Source: Phytophthora sp. 'mugwort' (taxonomy: Eukaryota; Oomycota; Peronosporomycetes; Peronosporales; Peronosporaceae). Taken from it: DNA of 64,000 nt. Shown piece after piece: positions 53,462-64,000 of the stretch (position 1 is the stretch's first letter; each line of letters starts with the position of its first letter). The translations under genes and the position numbers were made by a program. A model generated the notes under the pieces. It had not been told where the DNA came from. It did no database searches and saw nothing but the letters and a program-made list of their open reading frames with translations. The stretch lies in NCBI GenBank assembly GCA_033558025.1, contig JAUCEF010000006.1:3658001-3722000 (forward strand), read 5' to 3'.

Positions 53462-56240
53462 ATCGGCAAATGCGGCGACAAGTGGAAGGACGGTCGATTT
53501 GCACGCGCGTATGGGTCACGGTCCAGTCGAGGTTCTTCGCAGGATGGTCGACACCAAGATGATCAAGGACGCGAAAGCACTTTCCAAGTCGAGTGGACCA
53601 ACTGTGTGTCGTGGTTGCCAGCAAGGCAAAATGGTCCAAAACCATTCCCAAGCAACCGTGACAAGCGTCGCTACGACACATTTGAGCTGCTCCACTTCGA
53701 CATCTGCGGACCCATGGAGGAAAACTCGCTTGGCGGCAGTAAGTATCTGCTACTGATCGTGGACGAAGCCAGCGGATGCATGAAGGGTTTCTGTCTGCGT
53801 GCCAAGTCGGAGAGTGAAGACTGCATCAAGACATACATCATGAAGGTGCAGACGCACTTCGGCAAGAAGGTCAAGTTTGTGCGGCACGACGGAGCTCGTG
53901 AGTTTGCGACTAACTCGCTCAAGGATTTTTACGAAGACGAAGGCATCGAGCAGCAAACCACGGTTCCGTACGCGCACCAGACCAACGGCACGGCAGAGCG
54001 AGCCATCCGAACTATCGTCACGATCGGCCGCAGCATGTTGCATCACGCCAAGCTGGACAAGTGTTTGTGGGCTGAGGCGGCGATGACGGCCATCTATGTG
54101 AAGAACCGCCTGCCGTCACCCAAGATCGAGCACAAGACTCCGTTCGAGATCGTCTACAAGTCCAAGCCGAGTGTGAAGCACATGCGTGTTTTCGGCTGTC
54201 GGACGTACATCCTGACTCCGAAGGAGAAGCGACTCAAGTGGGATCCCAAGGCTCGCGCCGGATTGTTTCTGGGTTACGAAGAAGTGTCCAAGGCGTATCG
54301 ACTTTATGACATCGAGACGGGGCAGGTGGTCATCAGTCGCGATGTCAACTTCGATGAATCAACCTTTGGACTTTCACCGCCGATTTCTGATGAAGATGTC
54401 GACGACCTGGACTTCGACTCGCTCGACATCGACGATGATGGTCCACGCCAGACGGAGTACAAACAGGCAGGGAAGCGCAAGAGCCGCCCGAGTGACGAAG
54501 ATGAAGCTGCCAGAAGACCGCGCGCTGTGCGTCATCGACCTGGACTAAAAGAAGCAAGTGCACCGAACGACTCCCCTTCGCACCGAACAGACGCAGATGA
54601 AGAAGAAAAGTCTGGAGACCAAGATGAAGAATCGACTCCATCTGTGTTTTGGCGTGCAAGTGCCAACTCAGTAGAAGCCGGTGAGTTGTCTGAGCCGACG
54701 ACATTTCAAGAAGCGGTCAACGGCCTGGACCAACTGCACTGGCGCAAGGCGATTCGTGCTGAGTTAAAGTCGATGCGACTTCGTGGCGTGTTTCGTGCTG
54801 CCAAGTTGCCCAGCGGACAACGCGCCATCGGTACCAAGTGGGTGTTCAAGATCAAGCGCAAAGCCGACGGATCGATCGAGAAGTACAAGGCGCGCCTGGT
54901 GGCCAAGGGTTTCAAGCAGAAGTACGGCATCGACTACACGGAGACGTTCTCGCCCGTGGTCAAGTACGTGACGCTGCGCATGGTCATCGCGATTGCCAAG
55001 TATTTCGACTGGCCCCTCGACCAACTCGACGTGGTAACGGCATTCCTATACGGGATAATGAAGGAGTTGGTGTTCTGCGTGGTTCCTGAAGGCGTCGAGC
55101 TGGATGGTGATTTCGACTGCTTGGAATTGGTAAAGGCGATCTACGGTCTCAAGCAAGCTTCGCGCGTATGGAACGAGACCTTCGACGAATTCGTGTGTTC
55201 TATCGGTTTTCAAGTTTCAGCCTTCGACCCGTGCCTCTACATCAAGGTTGTCGATGGCCACTGTGTGCTCGTGCTGGTCTACGTGGACGATGTGTTGGTC
55301 ACCGGAAGTTCACCCGAGCTGATCTCACGCACGAAGAACGACCTCTAGACACGCTTCGAAATGACTGACAGTGGCAAGTGTGTTCGTCCTTGGAATCGAG
55401 CTGGTGGATGGCCCGGACGGCAGCGTGACGATGTGCCAGCGGCGTTATGTGGATGATATCCTGAAGCGTTTCGGTATGGACGAGTGCAAGGCTGTGGTGA
55501 GTCCGGTAGACATGAGCACTCGACTGGTTCCAAGTGACGCAGCGACCAAGGTGAACGCTCCGTTTCGCGAAGCTGTGGGTGCCCTCATGCACTTGATGAC
55601 TGCTACTCGCCCGGATATCGCGTACGCAGTAGGCTATGTATCGCGCTTCATGGAGAACCCCCAAGAGGAACACTGGGTTGCGGTCAAGCGCATTTTTCGC
55701 TATCTACAAGGCACCAAGACGCATGGAATCTGTTTCAAGCCAGGCAACAAGATCGACTCTCGTGGGTATTCGGATGCGGACTGGGCTGGCGACCTCGCGG
55801 ACCGCAAGTCGACTTCCGGCTACACGTTCATACGGATGGGTGCGCCAGTGAGCTGGGGAAGCAAGAAGCAGTCAAGTGTTTCGCTGTCTACGAGCGAGGC
55901 GGAATACATCGCGCTCAGTCTGGCGATCCAAGAAGGCAAGTGGATTCATCGCCTGCTATGCGAGATTTTGGCGGCTGCCAACGAGACTGGACCAGAGTTC
56001 AAGATCCGCGAAGACAACCAGTCGTGCATCAAGATGACGAAGAACCCAGTGAACCATGGTCGCGCCAAGCACATCGACATCAAGTACCATCACATCCGTG
56101 ATGAGGTCAAGCGCGGCGAAGTCAAGCTCGAGTATTGTGAGACTTCAATCATGCTCGCGGACATCATGACCAAGGCGCTGCCAGGACCGCGCCACATGGA
56201 TCTGACGGCGTCCCTCGGAATCTACGCGTGTTCGCATTGA
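53462..56240 (+). pseudogene. CopB2 polyprotein right two-thirds, three lesions
   Basis: From about residue 420 (ends of protease region) to the TGA at 56238-56240. Lesions: one A missing near 53641 (CCAAAACCATT for CCAAAAACCATT), AAG-to-TAG at 55346-55348 in reverse transcriptase, and the 2-base GT deletion at about 55380, which the inverted copy at 51345 shares. Integrase FDICGP, RHDGA and NGTAERA, the linker with [17 protein letters not shown] and YVDDVLVTG, and RNase H are all recognisable. No start or primer-binding site. Confidence 0.92.
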
Positions 56241-56247
56241 GGGGGCG

Positions 56248-56590
56248 TATTGAGGGTTGCCGGGTTTTGGTACTGTGTACCAGTAACCGGTTAACCCGAA
56301 CCGGTCCAACACGATCCCGCGATGTTTACGGTACGTTGTTTACGCAACCGATGATTAGACGAGTAGGATGATTGGACGAGTGCGGAGTGTTGGTGATTGG
56401 ATGCACCAAATGATTGGATGCAGGGCTGCATATCTATGTGGCAGACTAGGTAGTGTCAGCTCCGATAAATCAATCACTTTCGAATCTTCCTTCTTCAGCT
56501 AAAGTGGTCTTCACTCCGGTCCTCGCACCCAAGTGCAGAACTCCCTCCGCTTAACCCAAGCCTCGCTTCAAGACCTCAACACCTTTATCA
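56248..56590 (+). repeat. CopB2 LTR (3' LTR)
   Basis: 343 bp, preceded by GAGGGGGCG and ending ACCTTTATCA. It abuts an inverted CopB2 gag fragment at ACCCAGGC. Confidence 0.92.
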
Positions 56591-56871
56591 ACCCAGGCTT
56601 CCTCGCAGTCCTCGACCACAGGATGGTAGTCAGCGTCCATGTGGAGCAACATCAGTCCGAAAGCGATGTTGCTCGACTTGACGTAGTCGTCCTTGGCCCG
56701 GGAGTCCGTGAAGCTTGGCGTCGTCTCCCGGTTCACGACATGCCACACCGACTTGGTCAGGAACACGCCACGCATGTAGCGGTTCCACGTCGCGTAGTTG
56801 TCTCCGTTGAACTTGTCGATGGAGACCTTGGTCGAGACGTCTTGGGCAGAGGACATGGTGCTTGGGCTCAT
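56591..56871 (-). pseudogene. Inverted CopB2 gag, first ~93 residues
   Basis: Minus strand, from ATG at 56871 ([16 protein letters not shown]) to EEAWV, where the CopB2 LTR end at 56590 cuts it. The frame is open. It is a small remnant of the 5' end of an inverted CopB2 element. Confidence 0.9.
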
Positions 56872-56875
56872 AGCC
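56860..56875 (-). promoter_or_regulatory. Primer-binding site variant of the inverted CopB2 remnant
   Basis: Minus strand GGCTATGAGCCCAAGC, one base different (T to C at position 3) from every other site in the window. The ATG is kept. Confidence 0.7.
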
Positions 56876-56922
56876 TGATAAAAGGTATGGATCTTGATAA
56901 GCGAAGCTTGGACGGAGGGAAG
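56876..56922 (-). repeat. Inverted CopB2 LTR, last ~47 bases
   Basis: Minus strand TCCGTCCAAGCTTCGC to CCTTTTATCA, like the U5 of the LTR at 40156. It is cut by the CopA2 LTR at 56923. Confidence 0.85.
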
Positions 56923-57235
56923 TGTTGTCAAGGAGACGCCTCGAGCAGCTGCTATATACCGGTAGGATACCGGTATGACCTTCACTCAGTGGCACCTCAA
57001 TCTCTCCGGCGATTACGGGACGATGATTACGATGCACGTGGGTACAAGATTGTGGGTACAAGATGGGCATCGACGTGGCGCTCTGCGATTGGCTGAAGTA
57101 ACTCAGTATCCAGTAGAGAATCCAGTAGAGTGTACCCAGTAGGTAGAACTGTAGGCTTAGAGGTAGCAAGGAGTTTGCGAACTAAGGACCTAAATCAATC
57201 ACTTTGCATTTTGCCATCAAGTGACCAAGCCTTTT
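56923..57235 (+). repeat. CopA2 LTR (5' LTR of the chimera)
   Basis: 313 bp, with small private changes (CTGCTATATACC; CTCAATCTCTCC). It is followed by an intact primer-binding site. Confidence 0.92.
57199..57215 (+). promoter_or_regulatory. Oomycete-type Inr+FPR core promoter (CopA2)
   Basis: TCACTTTGCATTTTGCC, 36 bases before the LTR end. Confidence 0.68.
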
Positions 57236-57251
57236 GGTTATGAGCCCAAGC
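57236..57251 (+). promoter_or_regulatory. Primer-binding site containing the start codon (chimera)
   Basis: GGTTATGAGCCCAAGC; start ATG at 57240. Confidence 0.8.
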
Positions 57252-60200
57252 CCCGTCTTCCCTGACCAAGACCCCGACTACGCCTTCGCCATGGACGCCA
57301 CGCCGCCTTCTGCCTTCCGCATCAACAAGTTCGACGGAACTAACTTCCACACGTGGAAGTTCAAGATGCAGATGGTGCTCGAGGAGCGCGAACTGTGGGA
57401 AGTGACAAGTGGGGAAGTGAAGCTGGAGCACTGCCAGACTGCGGCGGATCAAGCGCTCTTTCGGAAGAAGTCGCGCAAGGCGCTGGCGATGATCTGTCTC
57501 GCGATGGAGGATTCGCAGCTGCCGCTGGTTCGCTCGGCGAGTGGCGCGCATGATGCATGGTTAAGACTGGAAGGACACTTCGAAAAGAAAAGCCTGGCCA
57601 ACAAGCTCTTCCTTCGTCGTCGGTTCTTCACGCTCATGATGGAAGAAGGTGATGATGTGCTTCAACACATCAACAAGCTCAAGACTCTGGCGGAACAGCT
57701 CGACGCGGTCGGCGCTCCGGTCAGCGAGGACGACTTGGTGATCACGCTTCTCGGGAGCCTGAGCGAGTCATACCAGTTCCTCATTACGGCGTTGGAGTCA
57801 AGATCCGACACGCTGACGTAGGAGCTGGTGACGTCTCGGCTGCTCCATGAAGACATGAAGCGCAAGGAGCAGGGTGGCGATGGAGATGGCGCCGCGCCTG
57901 GCCAGGCGTTCATGATGAGGGACAACAAGCATAAGGGCCGACCGTCGAAGAAGAACGGTGCGTGCCACAACTGCGGCAAGCATGGACATTGGATCGCGGA
58001 GTGTCCCTCGCGGATCCATGACAACACGGAACGGCAGCGCTCGCAGCGTGCCAACGTCGCGCGTGAGGACGACTCCGGCGACTATCTCTTCTTCGTCGAC
58101 GGCGATGGCGATGCGGCCATGGCAGCGTCGGCGAGTGGCACATGGCTGGTCGACTCGGGTGCGACGCAGCACATGGCGCACTCCAAGAAGTTCATGAGAA
58201 ACTACAAGGCCTTCACTCCGGTCGACGTGCGTCTCGCAGACGACGGTGTGGTTCAAGCGATCGGCAGCGGCGACATTGTAATGGAGATGAAGACGCCTCG
58301 TGGCATCAAGAAGGGTGTGCTCACGAACGTGTGGCACGTTCCCAAGCTAACGCGCAACCTCTTCTCGATCGGGCGCTTCACCAAGGACGTCGGATCAGTG
58401 ACCTTCGACAGCGACGGATGCTTCATCGCGCTGAATGGGATGAAGTGCACGATAGGTGCGCGTGACGGCAAGCTGTTCAAGCTGTGCATGACGCCCGTGC
58501 GCCTGGACGAAGCGAATTCGGCGAGTCCGAACGGGAGCCAAGGGGACACCAAGTCGTACCTCTGGCACCTTCGACTAGGCCACATCGGTCACGCTGGGCT
58601 CGACGCCATCGTCAAGAAGAAGCTCAGCGTCGGCATTGACCTCGGATCCGCGAGCAAGTGGGAGACGTGCGACGGATGCGCGCTCGGCAAGCAGACGCGA
58701 TTGAGTTTCGAATCGACATCGCCCAAGCGTGCCAATGAACTACTGGAGGTAGTGCACAGTGACGTATGCGGGCCCATGCGCACGCCGACGTTTGGCGGCA
58801 AGCGCTACTTCGTCACCTTTATCGACGACAAGTCGCGCTACTGCGTGGTGTACCTGGTAAAGAACAAGTGGGAGGTGGCCGACAAGTTCGCGCACTTTGT
58901 GGCGTTTGCGGAGACACAGACCGGCAAGCGCGTCAAGGAGCTTCGCAGTGACAACGGTGGTGAGTACAAATCCGACAAAATGGCCAAGTTTTGCAGCAAG
59001 CGCGGCATCGTGCAAAAGTTCACGCCGCCATACACGCCGCAGCTCAACGGAATCGCGGAGCGCATGAACCGGACGCTAGTTGAATGCGCGCGGTGCATGC
59101 TGGAGCACGCGAGTCTGTCCAAGGCATACTGGGGCGAAGCAGTCATGACGGCTATGTTCCTGCGCAACCGCTGTCCGACACATGCGCTTGACAACGATAA
59201 GTCTCCGTACGAGCTGTGGACTGCCAAGAAACCATTGCTGGCCAACCTCAAAGTCTTCGGTTGCCACGCCTACGTGCATGTGGCGAAAGAGAAGCGAACC
59301 AAGCTGGATGCGCGATCGGTGCGGTGCAGGTTCCTTGGGTACTCGGACCACGAGAAAGCGTATCGGTTCGAGGAGATCGAGAGTGGTCGCGTGCTGGTGA
59401 GCCGCGATGCACAGTTCATGGAAGACGTCTTCGACGGTGGAAGACGCGACTACAAACCCAAGGAGGCGCTGGTGGACCTTCAAGATGCGGAAGAAGGCAC
59501 CACGGACAAAGATGAACAGTCGGCATCGGACGACGAAGATGAAGAGACTGCGCGAGGTGATGAATTCTTGCCCGGCAGCAAGAGACACCCGCGGACACAG
59601 TCGCTGGAGGAAGCGGTGGAGACCCCGAGTGCCGAGCGATACGCGTCAGAGAATCGACGCCAAGGCCTGGATGAGATGTCTGCCATGGCTCGAGACAACG
59701 ACAAGAGGTTCGAGGCGGCGTACGTCGTGGATTCAGTGGGAGAAATGCCGACCACGTTCAAGTCGGCGATGGAATCCAGCGACGCACGCAAATGGAAGGA
59801 GGCCTGCGACTCGGAGTACGACTCGCTGCGCAAGAACGACACATGGGACGTGGTACCGCTGCCCAAGGGACGCAGGGCCATCGGCTGTCGATGGGTATTT
59901 CGAGTGAAGGAGAACCAAGCCGGAGAGATCGAACGGTTCAAGGCGCGCCTGGTGGCCAAGGGTTTTAAGCAGAAGTACGGCATCGACTACACGGAGACGT
60001 TCTCGCCGTGGTCAAGTACGTGACGCTGCGCATGGTCATCGCGATCGCCAAGTATTTCGACTGGCCTCTGGACCAACTCGACGTGGTAACGGCATTTCTG
60101 TACGGTGTCATGAAGGAAGTCGTGTACTGCGTGGTGCCAGAAGGGGTCGAACTGGACGATGACTTCGACTGCCTGGAACTGGTCAAGGCGATCTACGGTC

Positions 60201-61292
60201 TCAAGCAAGCTTCGCGCGTGTGGAACGAGGCCTTCGACGAATTCGTGTGCTCCATCGGTTTTCAAGTTTCAGCCTATGATCCGTGCCTCTACATCAAGAT
60301 TGTGGATGGTCACTGCGTTCTGTTGCTGGTGTACGTGGACGACGTATTAGTAACCGGAAGTTCGGCCGAACTGATCGCACGCACCAAGAGTGACCTGAAG
60401 ACACGTTTTGAGATGACCGACAGCGGGAAGTGTGCCTTTGTCTTGGGTATCGAGCTGGTCGACAACGCTGACGGCAGTGTAACAATGTGCCAACGGCGCT
60501 ACGTGAACGACATTCTCAAGCGGTTCGGCATGGATGACTGCAAGGCTGTGGTAAGTCCCGCGGATTTGAGCTCTCGACTGGTTCCAAGCAACGCGCCGAC
60601 CAAGATCAACGTTCCCTTTCGTGAAGCTGTGGGTGCACTCATGCACTTGATGACTGCGACGCGACCAGATATCGCTTTCGCCGTGTGATATGTGTCGCGC
60701 TTCATGGAAAACCCTCAAGTCGAGCACTGGGTTGCAGTGAAGCGAATCCTCCGCTATTTACAAGGGACCAAGTCGCATGGAATCTGTTTCAAGCCAGGCA
60801 ACAAGATCGACTTTCGTGGGTATTCGGACGCGGACTGGGCTGGCGACCTCGCGGACCGCAAGTAGACTTCCGGCTACGCGTTCATGCTGATGGGTGCGCC
60901 AGTGAGCTGGGGAAGCAAGAAGCAGTCAAGTGTGTCGCTATCAACGAGCGAAGCGGAATACATCGCTCAGTCTGGTGATCCAAGAAGGCAAGTGGATTCA
61001 TCGCCTGTTGTGCGAGATTTTGACGGCAGCGAACGAATCGGGGCCAGAGCTCAAGATCCGCGAAGACAACCAGTCGTGCATCAAGATGACGAAGAACCCA
61101 GTGAACCACGGTCGTGCCAAGCACATCGATATCAAGTACCATCACATCCGTGATGAGGTCAAGCGCGGCGAAGTCAAGCTCGAGTATTGTGAGACTTCAA
61201 TCATGCTGGCGGGCATCATGACCAAGGCGTTGCCAGGACCGCGCCACATGGATCTGACGGCGTCCCTCGGAATCTACGCGTGTTCGCATTGA
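57240..61292 (+). pseudogene. CopA-CopB chimeric polyprotein, multiply broken
   Basis: The CopA part has gag (variant N-terminus MSPSPVFPDQDPDY), zinc knuckle, protease DSGATQH, integrase triad and linker. Within the conserved [16 protein letters not shown] stretch of reverse transcriptase the sequence changes to CopB ([12 protein letters not shown]) and stays CopB through YVDDVLVTG, RNase H and the TGA at 61290-61292. Lesions: TGG-to-TAG at 57819-57821 in gag; a one-base deletion near 60007 (TCGCCGTGG for TCGCCCGTGG), just after the family switch; a disrupted GCY codon run giving TGA at 60686-60688; TCG-to-TAG near 60862; and a 2-base deletion near 60965. Without the lesions the switch itself would be in frame. 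The CopB part is another subtype (GVMKEVVYCVVPEGVEL), becoming B2-like from about 60780. Confidence 0.9.
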
Positions 61293-61299
61293 GGGAGCG

Positions 61300-61642
61300 T
61301 ATTGAGGTTGCCGGATTTTTTGGTACTGTGTACCAGTAACTGGTTAACCCGAACCGGTCCAACACGATCCCGCGATGTTTACGGTATGTTGTTTACGCAA
61401 CCGATGATTAGACGAGTAGGATGATTGGACGAGTGCGGAGTGTTGGTGATTAGCTGCACCAAATGATTGGATGCAGGGCTGCATATCTATGTGGTAGACT
61501 AGGTAGTGTAAGCTCCGATAAATCAACCACTTTCGAATCTTCCTTCTTCAGCTCAAGTGGTCTTTACTCCGGTCCTCGCACCAAGTGCAGAACTCCCTCC
61601 GATCAACCCACGCCTCGCTTCAAGACCTCAACACCTTTATCA
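61300..61642 (+). repeat. CopB2 LTR, shared by the chimera and the last element
   Basis: 343 bp, TATTGAGGTTGCCGG to ACCTTTATCA. The initiator is altered (CCACTTTC for TCACTTTC near 61525). It is followed by an intact primer-binding site. Confidence 0.92.
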
Positions 61643-61658
61643 GGTTATGAGCCCAAGC
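61643..61658 (+). promoter_or_regulatory. Primer-binding site containing the start codon (CopB2)
   Basis: GGTTATGAGCCCAAGC; start ATG at 61647. Confidence 0.8.
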
Positions 61659-64000
61659 ACCATGTCCTCTGCCCAAGACGTCTCGACCAAGGTCTCCATC
61701 GACAAGTTCAACGGAGACAACTACGCGACGTGGAACCGCTACATACGCGGCGTGTTCCTGACCAAGTCGACGTGGCATGTGGTGAATCGGGAAACGTCTC
61801 CATCCTTTACGGACTCCCGGGCCAAGGACGAGTATGTCAAGTCGAGCAACATCGCTTTTGGACTGATGTTGCTTCACATGGACGCCGACTACCATCATGT
61901 GGTCGATGACTGCGAGGAAGCATGGATCGCGTGGACGCGCTTGAAGACGCTGTACGGTGGATCGCAGAAGGCTGGTCGCATCTACCTCAAGCGCCAGCTC
62001 TTCAGCATGGAGATGACGGAAGGCGGCAATGTCTTGCACCATTGCAACGAAGCCCTGAACATCAGCGCCAAGCTCAGCAGCATCGGCACCAAGATGGAGG
62101 ACGAGGACGTGGCGATCTGCTTGCTGCGCAGTCTCCCCAAGAGCTACGAGAACGTCGTACTGAACTTGGAGATGAGCAATGCAGAGCTGAAGACGCAAGA
62201 CGTTGTGAAGGTGCTCACGAACGAGCATATCAAGCGGCAGGGCGAGAAGACTCCGTCGGTGAAAACTGAAGACGCGGCCAAGGCGTTCAGTGCCGAGCGA
62301 GAATCTCGTCAGTGCACGTACTGCGGAAAATTGGGGCATGTCACTGACAAGTGCTGGACCAAGCAGAAGGACGAGAACCGAGGGCCAAGACGCGGCGGCA
62401 ACGGCCGTAGACGCGGGGCCAACAACATCCAGTGGAGAAACGACAGCGACGGCTACGACAACGACTACGATCGAGTGGCGTTTGCGGTTTCCCTGGAATA
62501 TGGAGTTTCGACGGACAAGAATGTGTCCGGGATGTGGGCGGTCGACAGTGATGCCACGCACCATATTTGCAACGACAAGTCCAAGTTCGCCAATTTGATC
62601 GAGCGAAATGAAGGCGAACTTTCGGTGGCCATGGCAACAAGGCTGCCATTAAGGGTGTGGGGACCATCGTGGAAAGAGTAGTCCTGCCCAACGGCGACGA
62701 GCGCGAGATCGAGATCAAGAACGCGCTGTACGTGCCAAATATGAACAAGAATCTGCTTTCGGTGCCGCAGATAAACAAGCATGGCAAGTTCCAAGTGATA
62801 TTTGACGGTACTGAGATACACGTTCCGCGCAAGAACTCGAATCAAGTGGTGGCGACGGTGGATCTCGTGGATGGACTCTACTGGCTTCGCACACCTCAGC
62901 GATCGGCAAATGCGGCGACAAGTGGAAGGACGGTCGATTTGCACGCGTGTATGGGTCACGCTCCAGTCGAGGTTCTTCGCAAGATGGTCGACACCAAGAT
63001 GATCAAGGACGCGAAAGCACTTTCCAAGTCGAGTGGACCAAGTGTGTGTCGTGGTTGCCAGCAAGGCAAAATGGTCCAAAAACATTCCCAAGCAACCGTG
63101 ACAAGCGTCGCTACGACACATTTGAGCTGCTCCACTTCGACATCTGCGGACCCATGGAGGAAAACTCGCTTGGCGGCAGTAAGTATCTGCTACTGATCGT
63201 GGACGAAGCCAGCGGATGCATGAAGGGTTTCTGTCTGCGTGCCAAGTCGGAAAGTGAAGAGTGCATCAAGACATACATCATGAAGGTGCAGACGCACTTC
63301 GGCAAGAAGGTCAAGTTTGTGCGGCACGACGGAGCTCGTGAGTTTGCGACCAACTCACTCAACGACTTCTACGAAGACGAAGGCATCGAGCAGCAAACCA
63401 CGGTTCCGTACGCGCACCAGACCAACGGCACGGCAGAGCGAGCCATCCGAACTATCGTCACGATCGGCCGCAGCATGTTGCATCACGCCAAGCTGGACAA
63501 GTGTTTGTGGGCTGAGGCGGCGATGACGGCCATCTATGTGAAGAACCGCCTGCCGTCACCCAAGATCGAGCACAAGACTCCGTTCGAGATCGTCTACAAG
63601 TCCAAGCCGAGTGTGAAGCACATGCGTGTTTTCGGCTGTCGGACGTACATCCTGACTCCGAAGGAGAAGCGACTCAAGTGGGATCCCAAGGCTCGCGCCG
63701 GATTGTTTCTGGGTTACGAAGAAGTGTCCAAGGCGTATCGACTTTATGACATCGAGACGGGGCAGGTGGTCATCAGTCGCGATGTCAACTTCGATGAATC
63801 GACCTTTGGGCTTTCACCGCCGATTTCTGATGAAGATGTCGACGACCTGGACTTCGACTCGCTCGACATCGACGATGATGGTCCGCGCCAGACGGAGTAC
63901 AAACAGGCAGGGAAGCGCAAGAGCCGCCCGAGTGACGAAGATGAAGCTGCCATAAGACCGCGCGCTGTGTGTCATCGACTTGGACTAGAAGAAGCAAGTG
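61647..64000 (+). pseudogene. CopB2 polyprotein, left part, defective (runs off the window)
   Basis: Gag, zinc knuckle [14 protein letters not shown], protease, pre-integrase, integrase triad and the start of the linker. The protease active site reads DSDATHH instead of DSGATHH. The frame shifts at about 62631 by the same lesion as in the copy at 40504 (GGCCATGGCAAC) and again near 63081, where one C is lost (CCAAAAACATTCCC for CCAAAAACCATTCCC). From there integrase (FDICGP, RHDGA, NGTAERA) and GKRKSRP are open to the window end. It cannot make an active polyprotein. Confidence 0.92.

Larger units (their letters stand above)
56923..61642 (+). mobile_element. Inter-family chimera: CopA2 left end, CopB right end
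   Basis: 5' LTR 56923-57235 is CopA2 and 3' LTR 61300-61642 is CopB2. The body switches family at the start of reverse transcriptase near 59940-59970. Copying by reverse transcription would give two identical LTRs, so the join is best explained by recombination between integrated DNA copies. Confidence 0.88.

Noticed and set aside
59940..59970. Template switching during reverse transcription as the cause of the CopA-CopB chimera
   Set aside because: The two LTRs come from different families. Reverse transcription regenerates both LTRs from one template, so DNA recombination after integration is the better explanation.
1..64000. Host genes, tRNA genes or an envelope-like gene captured by an element
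   Set aside because: All sequence is accounted for by LTRs and gag-pol bodies. No extra frame lies between RNase H and the 3' LTR or elsewhere.

Overview
The whole 64 kb window is retrotransposon DNA. I find no host gene, tRNA, rRNA or unique spacer: every stretch belongs to one of two Ty1/Copia (Pseudoviridae-type) LTR retrotransposon families, called CopA and CopB here (local names), stacked in and recombined with each other. Both encode one long polyprotein in the order gag, CCHC zinc knuckle, aspartic protease (DSGA), integrase (HHCC plus D,D35E), reverse transcriptase (YVDD), RNase H. The likely host is an oomycete, probably Phytophthora-like. The reasons are a core-promoter match in the CopA LTRs (TCACTTTGCATTTTGCC fits the oomycete Inr plus FPR consensus), no introns, GC-rich third positions, and polyproteins that resemble Phytophthora Copia proteins as I remember them. 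No search was run.

Subfamilies can be told apart by LTR. CopA1 has a ~354 bp LTR and CopA2 a 313 bp LTR, both starting TGTTG and ending CCTTTT. CopB1 is 350 bp and CopB2 343 bp, both starting TATTGA and ending ATCA; a 339 bp recombinant LTR joins a CopB2 start to a CopB1 remainder. In both families the primer-binding site GGTTATGAGCCCAAGC follows the 5' LTR directly. It complements the anticodon arm of initiator tRNA-Met (half-tRNA priming), and its ATG is the first AUG of the predicted transcript and opens the polyprotein frame.

Layout: 1-3500, a CopB element whose left half was inverted between two LTRs (GGCTG repeated at both breakpoints). 3501-8295, a CopA1 element with an intact frame. 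8296-8453 and 21242-21478, an inverted CopA2 remnant split by a CopA2 array (8454-21241: one intact and two 5'-truncated bodies sharing four LTRs, flanked by TAAGC target duplications). 21479-32473, a CopB array (partial body, nonsense-mutated body, intact B1/B2 chimeric body, sharing LTRs). 32474-37524, inverted CopA2 copies. 37525-40156, the right half of a CopA1. 40156-41902, the left part of a CopB2. 41903-46636, an intact CopB frame between unlike LTRs. 46637-50135, a divergent CopB3 fragment. 50136-56590, two CopB right halves facing away from each other. 56591-56922, inverted CopB2 gag and LTR remnants. 56923-61642, an inter-family chimera with CopA left and CopB right. 61643-64000, the left part of a defective CopB2 running off the window.

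Four polyprotein frames are uninterrupted: 3859-7986, 8771-12901, 28087-32124 and 42246-46286. Only the 8454-13171 element also has nearly identical LTRs, so it is the best candidate for recent autonomous activity. The rest are severed, frameshifted or nonsense-mutated. Unlike LTR pairs, shared LTRs and missing target duplications show that LTR-LTR and body-body recombination at the DNA level shaped the cluster after insertion. A pure nested Copia block of this kind resembles the Copia-rich centromeres described for Phytophthora sojae; that is a hypothesis only.
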